Assembly (NCBI RefSeq): GCF_029784155.1
Contig: NC_073693.1
Span: forward strand, 166,089,104 to 166,153,103
Origin: Uranotaenia lowii
Taxonomy: Eukaryota > Arthropoda > Insecta > Diptera > Culicidae
Reading direction: 5' to 3'
Length of the DNA stretch: 64,000 nucleotides
Below the pieces are notes generated by a model. The model was not told the origin of the DNA and searched no databases. It was given only the letters and a program-made list of their open reading frames with translations. Of this stretch, positions 34,754-44,077 are shown piece by piece. The translations under genes and the position numbers were made by a program. Each line of letters opens with the position of its first letter. Positions within the stretch are counted from its first letter, which is position 1.

Positions 34754-37700
34754 TTGAATCAAAAAGTACACAGATTCGTGGGAAGTCATCAGGCCGGCTT
34801 CATGGAGGGACGGTCTACGCCGGACCAGATCTTCACTTTACTGCAAATCCTCCAAAAATGCCGTGAACATCAGTCCCTACGCACCATCTATTCATCGACT
34901 TCAAAGCCGCATACGACACGATCGTCCGTGACGAGCTATGGAAAATCATGGACGATAATAGATTTTCCGGGAAGCTGATCAGACTGAACAAAACAACGCA
35001 CAGTGGGGATTTTTGATCAAAAAAAGGTACCTATTTCTGTGACGATCGCCTAAACTGTTCTAAATTTTGGAAAATTATCACTTCTTATGCAAAAAAACAC
35101 GAGGAATCGAATGGTCTACACCGCTTTCTGATAAAGACTCGTTACGTCTCATTTTGCTCGATTTCCTCTATTTTTTGGGTGTAAAGTTATAATTCCGATT
35201 GTAGCCATCTACCTTGCAACCAAAAAGTCATATAAACCATACTTATTTATGTAAAAATGTCAGCTGAATCAATTGGTGTACTCCACTTTTTGTTTTTTCT
35301 ACGAGAAGTGGCTAATTTTGCCTCTTTTCCCCTAAATTTTAAGATGTTTTTCAAAGAAATGCAGTCAAACAAAGTGTAATCCAACAGTTTTTCATCATGA
35401 ATGATCATTTTTGGTAAATTTATTCATATTCTAGCTAATCACGTCACTTTTTTGTACTAGAATGAATATAAATTGCTAAATATTCCCAACCTCCCCTAGC
35501 TTTTTAAAATTTATGCATAAATTTCACTGTAACAATCGAGCGATTCACATACCAAATGCAAAAACCAAGTGATTTAGTGTAAAATTTGTCGCTGAATCGA
35601 GTAGTGTACACCGCTTAGTGCTCAACTTACGAGAATGGCCGCAATCACCCCGATTTTCCCTAAAATCGAGCGATATGTGGAAAAAAATCATTATAACAAA
35701 TGACAATGCATCATAAAATGCACAAAAATGACTAAAACAAGTGTAGAACTTATTGCTGAATCGAATAATGTACACCGCTCAGCGTTCAGTTGACGAGAAG
35801 AGCCTTAATCATCCTGTTTTCCCCTAAATTCATTAAATTTCGGGTGTAAAACTTATTGCTGAATCAACCGCTACACCGCTATGGTGAAGTTGACGAGAAG
35901 AGTCACAACCACCCCAATTTCCCCTAAATTCATATAATTTCTTCGAGAAAAAATTGTAACAAACGAGTGAATTTGAGTATTACTGTCGAATCGATGAGAA
36001 GAGCCTCATCATGTTTAAACCAATATAAATTATCAATTCAACAAACTATTTTTCAAATTAAGGGGAAAAGGGGTGATCCATGCTTTTTTCTTCATCTTAA
36101 CGTTCAGCAGTGTACATCTTTCTGTTCAGCAATTAGTTTTTCACATGGTTCAGTTATTTCTGTGCAATTTCTGATGCATTCTCGAAAGTTACAAGATTTT
36201 TTTTCTTGAATTGCAAGAATTTAGAGGAAATTGAGTCAAATAGGACTTTATTCATCAACAGAATTTAAGAGGTGTCCATTATTTTATTCAACAGTTAGTT
36301 TCACATATGATTTAATGTTTTTGTACCTGTTTCGATGCTTTCTCATTTGTTACTACGATTTTTTGGTTCATAATGTATGAGTTTATGAATGAATTTAAGA
36401 TAAATTGGGGAAAATGAGACTTTTCTTGTTAACTCAGTGCTAAGCGGTGTTCTTCATTCGATTCAGCGATAAGTTATCCACCTGATTCAATGTTTTTCTC
36501 ACATGTTTTTCTCATATGTTCGTAAGCTGAGCACTAAGCGCACACCACTCGAGCACACCACTCGATTCAGCGACAAATTTTACACTAAATCACTTGGTTT
36601 TTGCATTTGGTATGTGAATCACTCGATTGTTACAGTGAAATTTATGCATAAATTTAAAATAGCTAGGGGAGGTTGGGGATATTTAGCAATTTATATTCAT
36701 TCTAGTACAAAAAAGTGACGTGGTTAGCTAGAATATGAATAAATTTACCAAAAATGATCATTCATGATGAAAAATTGTTGGGTTACACTTTGTTTGACTG
36801 CATTTTATTGAAAAAATTCTTAAATTTAGGGGAAAAGAGGCAAAGTGAGCCACTTCTCGTAGTAGTAACAAAAATTGGAGTACACCAATCGATTCAGCTG
36901 ACATTTTTACATAAATAAGTATGGTTTATATGACTTTTTGGTTGCAAGGTAGATGGCTACCATAGGAATTATAACTTTACACCCAAAAAAAATAGGGGAA
37001 ATCGGGCAAAATGAGACGTAACGAGTCATTTTATCAGAAAGCGGTGTAGACCATTCGATTCCTCGTGTTTTTTTACATAAAGCATGGTTGTTTTTTCATG
37101 CAAGGCGTTCTTGCCTGAATTAGGTACCTTTTTTGGCTCGAAAATCCCCACTGTGCAACGGTGGGTGGAACGCAGTGCTGTGTGCGGATTTCGGGTAAAT
37201 TGTCGAGTTCATTCGAATCGCGCGGGGGGCTTCGACAAGGCGATGGTCTATCCTGCATGATGTTCAACGTGGCGTTAGAAGGTGTTATAGTCGGCAGATC
37301 ATCTTCGGCGGTGGAGGAGGTCTATCTTAAACTAAAACGCGAAACAGGAAGGATTGGGTTGATGATTAATACTTCCAAGACGAAGTCCATGCTGGCCTGC
37401 GGATCCGAGACCGACCGAGCCCGCTAACGAGGTCACGATCAACGGCGACGAGCTGGAGATAGTCGAAGACTTTGTATATCTCGGCTTACTGGTGATCGCA
37501 GATAATGACTCCTGTCGTGAGATCCGGAGGCGAATAATCAGCGGAAGTTGTACCTACTATGGACTTCACTTGCAACTGTGGTCTTCGCGACCGCAGCCCT
37601 CGCACGAAGTGTAAACTGTACAAGACGCTCATTAGACCGGTTGTTCTCTACGGGCACGAGACATGGATATTGCTCGAGGAGGATCTGCGTACACTCGGAG

Positions 37701-37950
37701 TATTCGAGCGACGAGTGTTAAGAACCATCTTCCACGAGCTCACGTGACTCTACGGTTAACCTAGTATGCAGAAGGTGGTGAAGGTTGGCCGGATACGCTG
37801 GGCAGGACATGTTGCGAGAATGCCGGACGACTGTCCTGCAAAACAGGTGTTCGCTACGAATCCGGTAGGAAAGAGCCGAGCAGATGAACGAGCAAGGTGG
37901 TTACACAAAGTGGAGCTTGATCTGGCGAATGTGGGATGTCCATGAAATTG
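34754..37950 (+). pseudogene. RTE-like reverse transcriptase, disrupted
   Basis: Residues such as GSHQAGFMEGRSTPDQIFTL (RT fingers) and, after a frameshift, IDFKAAYDTIVRDELW (motif A with catalytic Asp) precede the insertion. Joining at the TSD gives LIRLNKTTVGGTQCCVRISG with no gap, then GGLRQGDGLSCMMFNVALEG (motif B). The FADD box is gone: the frame passes from ALEGVI to VGRSSSAVEEVYLKLKRE, so about 30 codons with the two catalytic Asp are deleted. Downstream come GLMINTSKTKSMLACGSE, EDFVYLGLL, TLIRPVVLYGHETWILLEED and FERRVLRTIF, in different frames and with stops. The enzyme is dead by truncation, deletion, stops and insertion. Confidence 0.8.
34999..37155. mobile_element. Transib-like fold-back element with CACAGTG ends
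   Basis: Both ends read CACAGTGGGGATTTT inward, and a 5-bp target duplication CAACG flanks the element (34994-34998, 37156-37160). Excision with one copy rejoins the RTE frame exactly. CACAGTG is the RAG recombination signal heptamer and the start of Transib TIRs, and Transib makes 5-bp duplications. An A7GG (left) or A6GG (right) tract follows about 14-15 bp after the heptamer. The element is one giant inverted repeat: the arms match closely for about 640 bp (34999-35640 with 36510-37155) and more weakly toward an axis near 36080. Each arm consists of diverged units of about 161-166 bp beginning GCTGAATCGA and containing TGTACACCGCT and ACGAGAAG. There is no transposase. Confidence 0.8.
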
Positions 37951-38040
37951 TAGAACGGTTGTCATAGACCGAGTGAATTTTAGGAATTATGTTCGTTAAG
38001 TTATGTCGTGAGACGGGATACTATGAAAATAAATACGTTT

Positions 38041-38704
38041 AAATAAAATGATTGTCTTGAGGGGTTGTCAATGCAGTTGGAATCCGAAGTTTTCGCGCTG
38101 GTGGTTGGTAACCTTGCCAACCAGCGACGATGAAAAATCGTCAACTTTTCTGTTGTTTGATTCCGACACTTTTCATGTTGACGAAAACTACGGTTTGGAG
38201 ATTCAGCGACAATATAATCCAGATTGACACGTAGTTTCTTTGCTATAAGTACGCAGTTGCCGAGCATCTAAGCTAAATTCGTACAAACATACATACGCAT
38301 TGAGGTAATTAATGGAAACCACTTGTTTTGTATTCAGATTTTATCATGTAGTTATTTAACTAAGGTTTTGTTTAAAGTATTGTCCATCGCTAGCCACATC
38401 TTTGCACACATTTATTGGGAATTCTGAGCAGATCTATTTTTTAGTTATCTTAATAAAAAAGTAAACCGCTTGTGTGAATCCAAGACCGACTAATCGCCAA
38501 ACTCGCCACAACTGTCGCTTTTGCAATTCCAAAATTTCCAGTTTGACAAGTCTTTTACTCGGTTGGAATGACACTAACAGAACATCGAAAATTCCTACCA
38601 TGACATTTCGACTCTTTGTTTACTCTATAGGCTTCTTAGTCTGACCTTGACGGTCGACTGCACACGAAAGTGGACCATACTCAATTATAACCCTAAAATA
38701 AAAG
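38041..38704. other. Intergenic sequence, no feature seen
   Basis: No supported frame or repeat terminus. It ends at the TIR beginning at about 38705. Confidence 0.45.
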
Positions 38705-38811
38705 TGCCCGATAGGAAATTTGACAGATGAAAAATTTCGCCGTTCACATATTTAGTAGGGGGCCGATTAAGTCTAGCTACGAATCATCATACTAAATCAA
38801 TGACTCTATTT

Positions 38812-39392
38812 TAAGCTTGCCAGATTGCCCGGTTTTATCCGGGTTTGCCCGGATATTTGATGCAAAATTTCGAGAAAGTCCGGTCCGGCCCGGTTGCCCG
38901 GATATCGAGAAAAAAGTCCGGATATTGCCCGGTTTTTTTTCACAATTTTCACAAAAAAAATTAAAAAAATATCAAAGTTTTTGCGTAAGTTTCAGCAAAA
39001 TCGATTACGGTATACAAATTTTCGACGGTTGTTTCAAATAATTTCGCTGATTTACTTTTATAAACCTTTCAATATTTAAGTGTTCCAAAAAGTTTTATGA
39101 GGTCTGCACTGCCGGTGGACGCATAAGTGTCACATGTTCTATGGAGTTCCATAGCACATGTGACACTTATGCTTCCAGCGGCAGTGCAATTACATTAATA
39201 AAATATTATTTTAATTTTTTGGCATTTTTTCTTTGCTTTTATATATAATAACACCTAAATTTATCCCGGTTTTTTGCCCGGTTTTTGGATTTGAAAAATT
39301 GAAATCCATGCCCGGATTTTGCCAGGTTTTTTTGAAAAAATGCCCGGAATTGCTAGGCCCGGATGGGAGTGGAAAAAATTCTGGCAACCTTA
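38812..39392. mobile_element. hAT-type MITE, CCCGG motif family (copy 2)
   Basis: Ends TAAGCTTGCCAGA and, inverted, TAAGGTTGCCAGA, with an exact 8-bp target duplication CTCTATTT (38804-38811, 39393-39400). Many GCCCGG copies cluster at both ends. It belongs to the same family as the element split at 19138-23146. It holds a nested hairpin at 39107. Confidence 0.88.
39107..39186. repeat. 80-bp hairpin MITE
   Basis: Two arms of about 39 bp, from CACTGCCGGTGGACGCATAA inward, that are complementary with about four mismatches, around a short GTT-like loop. This is a fold-back insertion within the CCCGG MITE. Such perfect hairpins can also be small-RNA precursors. Confidence 0.8.
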
Positions 39393-39597
39393 CTCTATTT
39401 AGTTTGCCGATTAATCGGGCTACGCTTGAATATGAAATAGGTGCCATACTAAATCTGCTGATGGAGTAGGCTCACACAATTACGTATGATTTGGTAGCAT
39501 AATAAGTTGATCGACGTTATCGGGAGGGATTGGTCAATTTAGTAGGTTTTCGAAGGACTCTATTTAGTTGGCAAACTCTAAGCCTATTTAGTATGAA

Positions 39598-40003
39598 ATG
39601 GTCATAACTGAATTAGTTTTTGAGATTTGTTGTGTGATAAAGTTCATCGATGGGAAAGCTTGGCCCACAACAGCACGGAAGGCCTCGTCGGTGGTCATCA
39701 GCGGTTCGTTGGAGTGGCGAGCGCGTTTCTATCGGTTTCGTCATGACGACGTTCAACCTGACCAAGTTCCCGGATGTTTGCCGGACATACCTGAAGCCGT
39801 AATAGAAGGTGTTCCTGACTCCAATGGAGGCATCGCTTGGATGGCAAGCTTCTTCGCAGGACAGGACGTTTCCAGATTGGCTAGGTTAAGATTCCGGCAT
39901 TCTCATAAGGCAAATCTCCACAGGACTCGCTCCGATCCTGAAGTTTGATAAACTTGGTATAAGTAGTAATGAATACTGCTATTAAATATGGCTTCATAGG
40001 TTT
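39598..40003 (+). pseudogene. Exon-like block of unknown gene, duplicated 3' part
   Basis: 39650-39900 has balanced base composition and several frames that give protein-like text (for example MTTFNLTKFPDVCRTYLK in one frame and FRHDDVQPDQVPGCLPDIPE in another), with stops. 39887-40003 is a near copy of 40418-40516 (GATTCCGGCATTCTCATAAG start). It looks like a decayed gene segment. The family is not recognised, and no frame is continuous through both parts. Confidence 0.3.
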
Positions 40004-40055
40004 CAGGTTTGTTGACTATTAACGTTCGCCGAGAAGACCTACCACTACCGGCAAA

Positions 40056-40383
40056 ATGAACGGATTAAACAATCCGGGAGTGGCGCTATTAAATGATGGT
40101 ACCAGCATTCAGGTAACCTAAGAGTTTTGTTTTATATCATAAACATAACAGATTTTTATTTCGAAATCAGGTGGCCAACACCAACGCACTCCAACGGGCG
40201 GCAGAAAAGGAAGCCCTGGAGGATCAGAAACACCGGGAAACGGAGCTTGCCCAGCAAATGCAAAATTCCTTCAACGATTTGATAGACGATGACGACCGAG
40301 ACGATACTCTGGACTCGGTGAATTCTTTCAAACTGTTCCGAGCATCCGATGCAAAATGGTGGAGCCGGTGGATTTATCGGTGA
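40056..40383 (+). CDS. Predicted 89-aa two-exon protein, unknown function
   Basis: Exon 1 (40056-40112) starts MNGLNNPGVALLNDGTSIQ and ends CAG before donor GTAACC. A 58-nt intron ends TTTTTATTTCGAAATCAG. Exon 2 (40171-40383) continues in frame as VANTNALQRAAEKEALEDQK to a TGA. The middle is a charged, probably helical or coiled-coil stretch (residues 20-55), followed by an acidic run IDDDDRDDTLDS and a Trp-rich end KWWSRWIYR. Start context GGCAAAATGA is acceptable. A +1 shift after DAK would read on as MVEPVDLSVMGS, so the C-terminus may be frameshifted. Family unknown. It sits between the duplicated exon-like blocks inside a TIR-bounded unit, so gene capture is possible. Confidence 0.45.
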
Positions 40384-40417
40384 TGGGCAGCATGTGCAGG
40401 AAGCTTCCCACTGGTTC

Positions 40418-40540
40418 AAAGATTCCGGCATTCTCATAAGAAAAATCTCCACAGGACTCGCTTCAGTCCTGAAGTTTGCTAAACTTGGTACAGTAATGAA
40501 TACTGCTATTAAATATGGCTTCGCAGATTTATTTTTCTAG
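40418..40540 (+). pseudogene. Second copy of the duplicated exon-like block
   Basis: 40418-40516 repeats 39887-40003 at roughly 88-90 percent by eye. One frame reads DSGILIRKISTGLASVLKFA then KLGTVMNTAIKYGFADLFF to a TAG at 40538-40540. In the first copy the same frame has a stop after LVWL-like sequence and a two-base shift near GGTATAAGTAG. The more intact copy is this one. Function unknown. Confidence 0.35.
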
Positions 40541-40583
40541 ATCATGTGACTAATAACCTTGTTGGTCAGGTGGTTCTATTTTG

Positions 40584-40940
40584 CGGTCAATCAATCCGAC
40601 TTTTTAGTACGATTGGGTAGGGTGGTAGAAAAACAATCGATTTTTGAGGTCAACCAATTCGGCTATTTAGTACGATTGAGTTTGGTGGTAGGCAAAAATA
40701 TCGATTTTTGCGGTCAATCAATCCGGCTATCCAGTAAGATTTGGTAGGGTGTTAGGAATAAAACTCAATTTTTGTGGCCAATCAATCCGGCTACTTAGTA
40801 CGATTGGGTAGGGTGGTAGGAAAAACAATCGATTTCTGAGGCCAATCAATTCTGCTATTTAGTCGGATTGAGTTGGGTGGTACGAAGAAAAATCAATTTT
40901 TGCTGTCAAGCAATCCGGCTATTTAGTACGATTGGGTAGG
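40584..40940 (+). repeat. 64-bp tandem array, six units, three-unit higher-order pattern
   Basis: Units begin CAATCAATCCGGCTATTTAG at about 40586, 40650, 40714, 40779, 40843 and 40907. Units 1 and 4 share GGGTAGGGTGGTA with ACAATCGATTT, and units 2 and 5 share GATTGAGTT.GGTGGTA, so the array grew as 192-bp trimers. Confidence 0.85.
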
Positions 40941-41678
40941 AATATCTCATCAACTTTATCGCCCTACTAATCAGGCGATTTAGTTGGTTCCTACACAATC
41001 GTACTACTCATCACCCTATTTGATAGGCCTACGAAATCGGCTTATTAATCGGCTGATGCCCAGCAAAAACTTCCATAAGCGACGTTGCAACAATAGGCCG
41101 ATTAGTAAGAACAAAAATCGGCCGACGCACCCTTCGCGAGCCGACTAAGTATGGTGAATAGTAGGGTGTATTTCCTATCGGGTGCGGCAGACTGTCACCG
41201 CGGAGTTCCAATCGAACTGTCAAAAGTCGTTCCAATCGAGCATAACCATTTTTACCATTTCAAATTCGTGGCAAGTATTGCAATCTGTGTGACTGTGACT
41301 TTCAATTTTTTAATTGAAATTAATCAAGAATGCAGAGAAAATTCATTGGAGCAAAACGGAAAGAAGCACTTAATTTTTATTTTAACAATTGACACAACGG
41401 AGAACAAATTAAATAATATTCACAAAACGAAAATCAACTTCACAATCTGCGACACAGTTGCACATCAACAAGAAGTCATGCGAATGTTTTCGTTATTGGC
41501 AGTGTTGAAGGATTACAGAAGCTTTTTCAGTGCTGCCGAATCGGTGAGAAATTCAGTCTGCCACACTTTTACTGTAGGGCTTTATACTCACTGTGGTACA
41601 AAGAAATTGATGAACAAACACGCACACTATTACAGAACTCGTTATTCAAAAAGTAAAAAGGTAATCAAATCCTACGTC

Positions 41679-42118
41679 CAGGGATGCCAACTGTTTATCA
41701 GAAATGTCTGGAAGATTTTGAAAAAAAATTCTGGAAAAGTCTGGATGGCTAATTTTATAGTTGACGACCTTTTTTTTCTGGTCGCCAGATCGAAATATTT
41801 TAGTCTAGGGATCAATACTCTTTACAATCAAAATAATCAATGTCTGAGTCTATGTGATTCAAAGCTTAAACAACCGCCGAAAGCTTAGACCCATTCAGCT
41901 GTCAAAATAACATCTGTATTCTGATTCACAGTAAATTGAGTGTTGAGCTATTGGATTTCAATACTATTTTTTTATTAAAACGTTGAGCTTATTGAAATTT
42001 CTGGACAAATCTGGATAATCTATGAAAAGTCTGGACCAGACAACATGAGGTCTGTATTTCTGGACGACACATAAAAATCTGGAAGATTCCAGAAAAATGT
42101 GGGAGGTTGGCAACGCTG
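41679..42118. mobile_element. hAT-type MITE, TCTGGA motif family
   Basis: Ends CAGGGATGCCAAC and, inverted, CAGCGTTGCCAAC, with an exact 8-bp target duplication CCTACGTC (41671-41678, 42119-42126). TCTGGA or its complement is repeated throughout both ends. 440 bp, non-coding. Confidence 0.92.
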
Positions 42119-42386
42119 CCTACGTCACTTGCCAGGATGTTTATGTATCCTAGGCGAGAATCATAAACAGCAGTTGGCAATGATTTTTTTTCTCTAGTTT
42201 TCGCTGATACAGCGATGATGGTTGTTTGTTTGAAAATGCAACTGACGTCACGAATTGTCTTGGTTACAGTGTTTACAAAAAAAACTTTTACTAACATTTC
42301 CATCGCCACCTGAGATATGTATTGGACCATACTTGCTGTTGCGCGCAGATCGTGATTACACGTCAGGTGTGTATATATACAGGAGG

Positions 42387-42770
42387 TGTTACCGAACTCG
42401 AATTCCCGATTCAGCCATTTTGGCTTTTTAGGCTATGCAACTATGCGGAACTCATGAAGTTTGTTTACCAACAAACCACAGAAAAGCTGAGCAAAAAATA
42501 AACAAACTCATTGAGAGCCCCGCTCACTCCTCGCCTACTTTCTGTGAAAGTCGGAGAACCTCGTGTATCGAAGAACCTTGATTACACGTATCGGAACAAT
42601 GCGAGCGGTGGTGGTTGCTAAGACGCGTACGTGGCATTCCCGTGATATTATTGCAAAACCAAAATAAAGCTTTCTTTGCTCAGAACTGGAACTAACTTTT
42701 GCTCATATTGTGGCGCTCCTGGTGGACGGATTTGAAAGTTCCTGGCGCCCACGTGTCGGGAATTTTGTCA
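42387..42770 (+). mobile_element. Possible solo LTR with leader
   Basis: TGTTACCGAACTCG to CTTTTGCTCA (about 42387-42704) has TG...CA ends, a TATATATA box just upstream, AATAAAG near the end and GGCGC-containing sequence after it, which can resemble a primer binding site. No second LTR or duplication was found, so this is weak. Confidence 0.25.
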
Positions 42771-42828
42771 ACTTCAAGTATGTATTTTTGACATTCCGCA
42801 AATCAACTGTACTTTGTAAACAATCAAC

Positions 42829-43700
42829 ATGGAAGCCGAAAGAAGAGAATAGATTGTGCTCAATTAGATGGAAAATCGATTGTGGTCTGCATCTAGGCTA
42901 GCTAAACAGCTGCAATTGCCCAGGAATACCGTATGGCGCGTTATCAAACGGTATAAGGAAACATTGATAACGATTCGGAAGCCTCAAGCCAATCGTCGGA
43001 GTGGAACTGTCGACCGGAAACTGAGTGGTAAAATTTTGAAGACGATTAAGAGAAATTCCAATCTGTCGGACCTGTGATTTGTCCAGAAAATTCGGTGTTG
43101 CCCATAGTACCGTGAGGAGAATTCGAATCCGGGAAGCAATCAAGTCGTATCGAACAAGCAAACAGACAAATCGGACCATAAAACAGAATAGTGTGGCGAA
43201 AATCCGTGCTCGGAAGCTGTACGACGAGGTGCTGACCAAATTCGACGGGTGTCTAGATGGGCGGTAAAACCTATGTCAAGGCTTACTTCGGGCAAATCCC
43301 AGGTAAAAATCGTTACTTGGCAACGCTTTGGGGCATGTTCATGCCAAATTTAAATTTGTTTTTGCCAACAAATTTGCACGAAAATTTATGATTCGACAGG
43401 GCATCTGCAGCTGTGGCAAAAAACGAATGCTTTTGTTACAAATAAGAGTGTCTTTAAAAACAAATTTTGCTGTTCATTCGATCCCACAAACATTCCGTCT
43501 TGTTTTGGCCAAATTTGGCAAGCTGTCATTACAGCAAAGTCGTTCAAGAATGGTATGTAGAGAAAGGGGTCCAGTTTGTTCCGAAAAACCTTAATCCACC
43601 CAAATGCCCCCAGTTCCGCCCTATTTAGAAATACTGAGCAACCATGAAGAGGAGACCCAAGGAAATGGAAAGGTTGTCAAAGACATCAAAAGCGAAATGT
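42829..43700 (+). pseudogene. Mariner DD37E transposase, second lineage, decayed
   Basis: Starts ATGGAAGCCGAAAG. The N-terminal HTH region is readable (LAKQLQLPRNTVWRVIKRYK, later FGVAHSTVRRIRIREAIKSY), then DEVLTKFDGCLDG.KTYVKA, CSCGKK and LFWPNLASCHYSK. The second catalytic Asp is Asn (AAT), and exactly 37 codons later, after PPKCPQFRPI, the catalytic Glu codon is a TAG stop (43626-43628), then KY. Both substitutions alone would abolish cleavage. Further stops (TAG within the first codons, TGA at SDL*) and frameshifts are present. It is diverged from the copies at 0.6 and 54.6 kb and represents a separate ITmD37E-like lineage. TIRs were not located. Confidence 0.78.
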
Positions 43701-43799
43701 TACGTCATTTAGATACTAAAAATGATTTTGTAGTAGTTCGTGAACACTTCTTGCATTGGAAGAGAGAAAGGGCTGGAAGTTCATATCATTAAAACATAC

Positions 43800-44076
43800 A
43801 TTTTTACATCATATTAAACTCTATGAAGCTCATAAAAACAGAGCAAAAGTTTCAGATCTTGAAATATCAATTCAGGGATCAATTTTTAGATATTATTATT
43901 AAATCATCTCTGTTCTGAAATTCGAGACTCTAGTTAGTTGCAGCTCTCGTTTTAAAGCGTTTTTTAATTTGAAATTTGGATTGAAATGATGCCTAAGAAA
44001 TAAAACTAAATTTCAATCATTTCAACAAATTTAATTTATTTTTGGAAGGTGTAGCAAAGTACACCGGGTCAGCTAG
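43800..44076 (+). mobile_element. Helitron 3' end
   Basis: A stem-loop GGTGTA-GCAAAG-TACACC (44048-44065) lies 7 nt before CTAG followed by T (44073-44077), the Helitron 3' signature inserted between A and T. The preceding AT-rich 250 bp is probably its body. The 5' TC end was not found. Confidence 0.65.
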
Positions 44077-44077
44077 T

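Larger units (their letters stand above)
34752..38040 (+). mobile_element. RTE-like non-LTR retrotransposon, 5' truncated, interrupted
   Basis: Coding sequence for the middle and C-terminal parts of an RTE-type ORF, followed by a short 3' end CCGAGTGAATTTTAGGAATT (37969) and an A-rich tail at about 38020-38040. The same 3' end recurs at 52.70 kb. A CACAGTG-ended fold-back is inserted at 34999-37155. Confidence 0.75.
38705..41184 (+). mobile_element. Composite element bounded by CCCGATAGGAAAT inverted repeats, with exon-like cargo
   Basis: CCCGATAGGAAAT at 38707-38719 and its exact complement at 41170-41182. Next to both ends are CCGATTA(A/G)T-type motifs and TTTAGTA repeats, which also make up the internal 64-bp array. 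Inside lie a hAT MITE (38812-39392), a gene-like region (39.6-40.54 kb) and the array (40.58-40.94 kb). No target duplication was confirmed and the superfamily is unknown, so the unit could also be two independent repeat ends. Confidence 0.5.

Noticed and set aside
41151..41888. Longest open frame in the window (245 codons)
   Set aside because: Its last third runs through the hAT MITE at 41679-42118, and the remainder has no recognised domain, no splice context and AT-driven composition. Probably chance.
42387..42704. Confident LTR retrotransposon call
   Set aside because: Only one TG...CA block with weak primer-site similarity; no partner LTR, no duplication and no gag or pol frame nearby.
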